Source: Caldisericum exile_A (GTDB lineage: Bacteria > Caldisericota > Caldisericia > Caldisericales > Caldisericaceae). From it: a stretch of 64,000 nt of DNA. Location of the stretch: contig NZ_JBLOBF010000002.1 of NCBI RefSeq assembly GCF_047785965.1, positions 1-64,000 on the forward strand, written 5' to 3'. Made by a program: the position numbers and the translations under genes. Of the stretch, positions 62,159 through 64,000 are shown in pieces. Below the pieces are notes generated by a model. It was not told the DNA's origin and made no database searches. It saw nothing but the letters and a program-made list of their open reading frames with translations. Numbering within the stretch: position 1 is the first letter of the stretch; every line of letters starts with the position of its first letter.

Positions 62159-63521
62159 GTGTTTCTATGTCCTCAAATTTGGCCCATTGAAATGGAGTAT
62201 TTGGTTGCGGCATAAATGGATTTATACTGAGGTGAATTTCAAAAGGCTTCTTGAAAGTCTTGTTTGCCTCACCAACTTTTAGCATCTCCTTTGTTAGTGT
62301 TACAATTTCAAAAACATCATCCATTGTCTCAGTTGGAAGACCTATAATATAGTAAAATTTAAGCGTATGGAATCCGAGTGAAACAGCAGTTTTAACGACA
62401 TTAAAGATTTCTTCATTTGAAATCGTTTTATTGATAACTCTTCTAAGCCTTGGAGATGCAGCCTCAATTGCAAATGTTAGACTATGAACCTTCTGTTCAA
62501 GAATTGCTTCCCCAAGTTCCTTTGTAAATTTATCAATTCTAAGTGATGGTAACGATATAGAAACATTGAAATCCTTTGTAAGTTTCCTCATTAGGGAAAT
62601 TAAACCATCCATATCTGAATAGTCATTTGTACTCAAAGATAGAAAAGTAATTTCTTCATACCCCGTATTTTTGAGAACTTCATAAGAATATTTTTCAATT
62701 GTTTCCATGCTTCGTTCTCTTACAGGTCTATAAACAATCCCAGCTTCGCAGAATCTACAACCACGAGTACAGCCCCTGAAAATTTCAACATAAGCCTTAT
62801 CCATTATTATGCTTCCAAGTGGAACTATTGGTTTTGTTGGAAAATACGAATGCTCAAAATCTGATATTGCATCTTTTGTAACTTTTTTACCGTTTTTTTC
62901 AACGAAGAATTTTCCTCTCTTTTCAAATTCAAAAAATTTAGGAACATAAACACCTTTTATGTTAGAGACTTCTTTTAGAAAATTTTCCTTGTTCTTTACA
63001 CTTTTTGCTATCTCAAGAATTTTTATAAAAGAGTCCTCTCCTTCTCCTAAGACAAAGAAATCCATAAATTTTGAGAGAGGCTCAGGATTATATGAAGATG
63101 TGCCACCCATAAAAATAATAGGACGGGTTCTTTCATCCGAGTGTAAGGGAATCATTGATAGATCAAGGATATTAAGAATATTGGTATAATCAAGTCCTGT
63201 TTGAACTGAAAACCCAATGAGATCAAACTCATTTAATGGCGTCCTTGATTCAAGAGAAAATAGCGGTATTGATTTTTTTCGCAAATAATCTTCAAGATCA
63301 GGCAAAGGAGCAAAAGCCCTTTCAACAGAAACGCCATCTAATTCATTTCCAAGATGATAAAGAATTTTAAAACCAAAAGAGGACATACCAACCTCATATG
63401 TATCGGGATATACAAGCGCAACTTTTAGCAACCCAATGCCTTCTTTGTGAATACTATTGAATTCGTTTCCAAAATAGTAGTAGGGTTTTTTAAATTTTAT
63501 GAGTTCATAATCTTTAATCAT
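62106..63521 (-). CDS. B12-binding domain radical SAM protein (TIGR03960-like), frameshifted at 3' end
   Basis: 471 residues. An N-terminal cobalamin-binding-like domain (about 30-190; VALVYPDTYEVGMSSFGFKI, FFVLGEGEDSF) precedes the radical SAM core with CTRGCRFCEAG (CxxxCxxC) near 245. The frame ends in an out-of-frame tail (ENSFERVKNKKC) after the A9 tract. With the following fragment the protein would be about 600 residues, the family's usual size. It overlaps rodA by four bases; homologs are often encoded near rodA and rng/ribosomal L21 genes. Substrate unknown. Confidence 0.85.
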   Translation of the reverse strand: MIKDYELIKFKKPYYYFGNEFNSIHKEGIGLLKVALVYPDTYEVGMSSFGFKILYHLGNELDGVSVERAFAPLPDLEDYLRKKSIPLFSLESRTPLNEFDLIGFSVQTGLDYTNILNILDLSMIPLHSDERTRPIIFMGGTSSYNPEPLSKFMDFFVLGEGEDSFIKILEIAKSVKNKENFLKEVSNIKGVYVPKFFEFEKRGKFFVEKNGKKVTKDAISDFEHSYFPTKPIVPLGSIIMDKAYVEIFRGCTRGCRFCEAGIVYRPVRERSMETIEKYSYEVLKNTGYEEITFLSLSTNDYSDMDGLISLMRKLTKDFNVSISLPSLRIDKFTKELGEAILEQKVHSLTFAIEAASPRLRRVINKTISNEEIFNVVKTAVSLGFHTLKFYYIIGLPTETMDDVFEIVTLTKEMLKVGEANKTFKKPFEIHLSINPFMPQPNTPFQWAKFEDIETLEKKKENSFERVKNKKC

Positions 63522-64000
63522 AGATTTATCTCGTCCTTATAATTATACACGCTTACCACAAGCCCCAATGCGATAAAATTGACGAGTTCCGAACTTCCAC
63601 CAAAACTCAAAAAAGGTAATGGCACGCCAGTAACAGGCATAATACCTATATTCATACCAGCATTAATAAGAATTTGGAAAAAAAACATTGCAAATACTCC
63701 AAATGCAATCGCTCTACCAAAAATATTTTTCGTGGAAAACGCTGCTTTTGCAATAAAGTATAAAATATAAGCGAAACTAAGGAGAACCACAACAATTCCA
63801 ACAAACCCCCAAATTTCTCCAATTGCAGAAAAAATAAAATCAGCATACTGAACAGGGACAAAATTTAATTTAGTCATTGTGCTTCCTAAAATTCCTTTAC
63901 CAATAAGTTTTCCAGAACCAAATGCTATTATTGATTGAAGAACATTATATCCACTTCCCAATGGGTCCCGATAAGGATTAAAGAATACTAAAATCCTTTC
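63518..64000 (-). CDS. rodA: RodA (3' part; runs off the window)
   Basis: The frame is open to the right edge, giving about 160 C-terminal residues. PYRDPLGSGYNVLQSIIAFG and NAGMNIGIMPVTGVPLPFLS are SEDS-family signatures; the NIGM-IMP-TG form is that of RodA rather than FtsW. RodA polymerises peptidoglycan glycan strands for cell elongation. It contains about four to five membrane segments here. Stop overlaps the radical SAM start by four bases. Confidence 0.92.
   Translation of the reverse strand, partial: ERILVFFNPYRDPLGSGYNVLQSIIAFGSGKLIGKGILGSTMTKLNFVPVQYADFIFSAIGEIWGFVGIVVVLLSFAYILYFIAKAAFSTKNIFGRAIAFGVFAMFFFQILINAGMNIGIMPVTGVPLPFLSFGGSSELVNFIALGLVVSVYNYKDEINL

Noticed and set aside
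1..64000. CRISPR array, rRNA, tmRNA or replication origin
   Set aside because: I saw no regularly spaced repeats, rRNA signatures, tmRNA ends or DnaA-box clusters in the gene-free stretches.

Overview
The window is AT-rich bacterial DNA (roughly one third G+C by eye) packed with short-spaced, often overlapping operons. Gene content points to an anaerobic, probably thermophilic bacterium: rubrerythrin, rubredoxin and a ferritin-like protein, a tungsten-type aldehyde:ferredoxin oxidoreductase, a GH57 glycoside hydrolase, M42 aminopeptidases and two iron alcohol dehydrogenases. A RodA gene suggests a rod-shaped, walled cell. A Caldisericum-like lineage would fit, but this taxon guess is low confidence and rests on gene content only.

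Layout. 1-195 is the tail of a helical-repeat protein; 394-1779 a membrane J-domain protein. 2.1-4.0 kb is a graveyard of mobile DNA (an IS1380-like transposase remnant and a decayed large serine recombinase) lying against the 3' side of a tRNA-Ile/tRNA-Ala pair. 4.2-12.4 kb is one long minus-strand cluster, in transcription order: DUF438/hemerythrin/PAS sensor, MIP18-type protein, NifS, IscU fused to a MIP18-like domain, MoaD-like, YHS, MoeB/ThiF, rubrerythrin, rubredoxin, ferritin-like, FAD oxidoreductase, Fe-ADH. It joins Fe-S and sulfur-carrier chemistry to oxygen and peroxide defence. Then come rpsU, a small conserved protein and thrC.

14.4-23.7 kb is a nucleobase module: a BMP-type nucleoside ABC transporter on the plus strand, facing a dihydroorotase/allantoinase-like enzyme, adenine deaminase and SsnA on the minus strand. 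24.0-25.1 kb holds DUF503 and an orphan MalK/UgpC-type ATPase. 25.2-33.6 kb is a plus-strand sugar and glycogen operon (GH57, GalT-like, GlgA, phosphohexomutase, Pgi) running into a CtpA protease and Gmk. On the minus strand follow a RecB-like nuclease, CoaE and DNA polymerase I. A second Fe-ADH (37.5 kb) shares a nearly identical 330-bp 5' segment with the first, a sign of recent gene conversion.

38.8-47.8 kb carries a GerMN/Gmad2 lipoprotein, a MIP18-like protein, a DapA-like aldolase, DUF89, a peptide-type ABC transporter without ATPases, QueT and a two-subunit glutamine-dependent NAD synthetase. 47.9-57.4 kb is a long minus-strand operon: TIGR04076 protein, NitT/TauT-like ABC transporter with a detached AAA-associated domain, Ndk, three M42 peptidases, AOR, a phosphoesterase and a Roadblock protein. 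After a PLD protein and MalQ, 60.0-61.4 kb is a decaying SDR / CrtI-like operon. tRNA-Asn, a radical SAM gene split by a frameshift at an A9 tract, and the 3' part of rodA end the window.

Regulatory signals seen: TTGACA promoters with 16-nt spacers for tRNAs and rpsU, GC-rich hairpins directly after both transporter binding-protein genes, and several genes whose -10 box lies 5-8 nt from the ATG with no Shine-Dalgarno (possible leaderless mRNAs).
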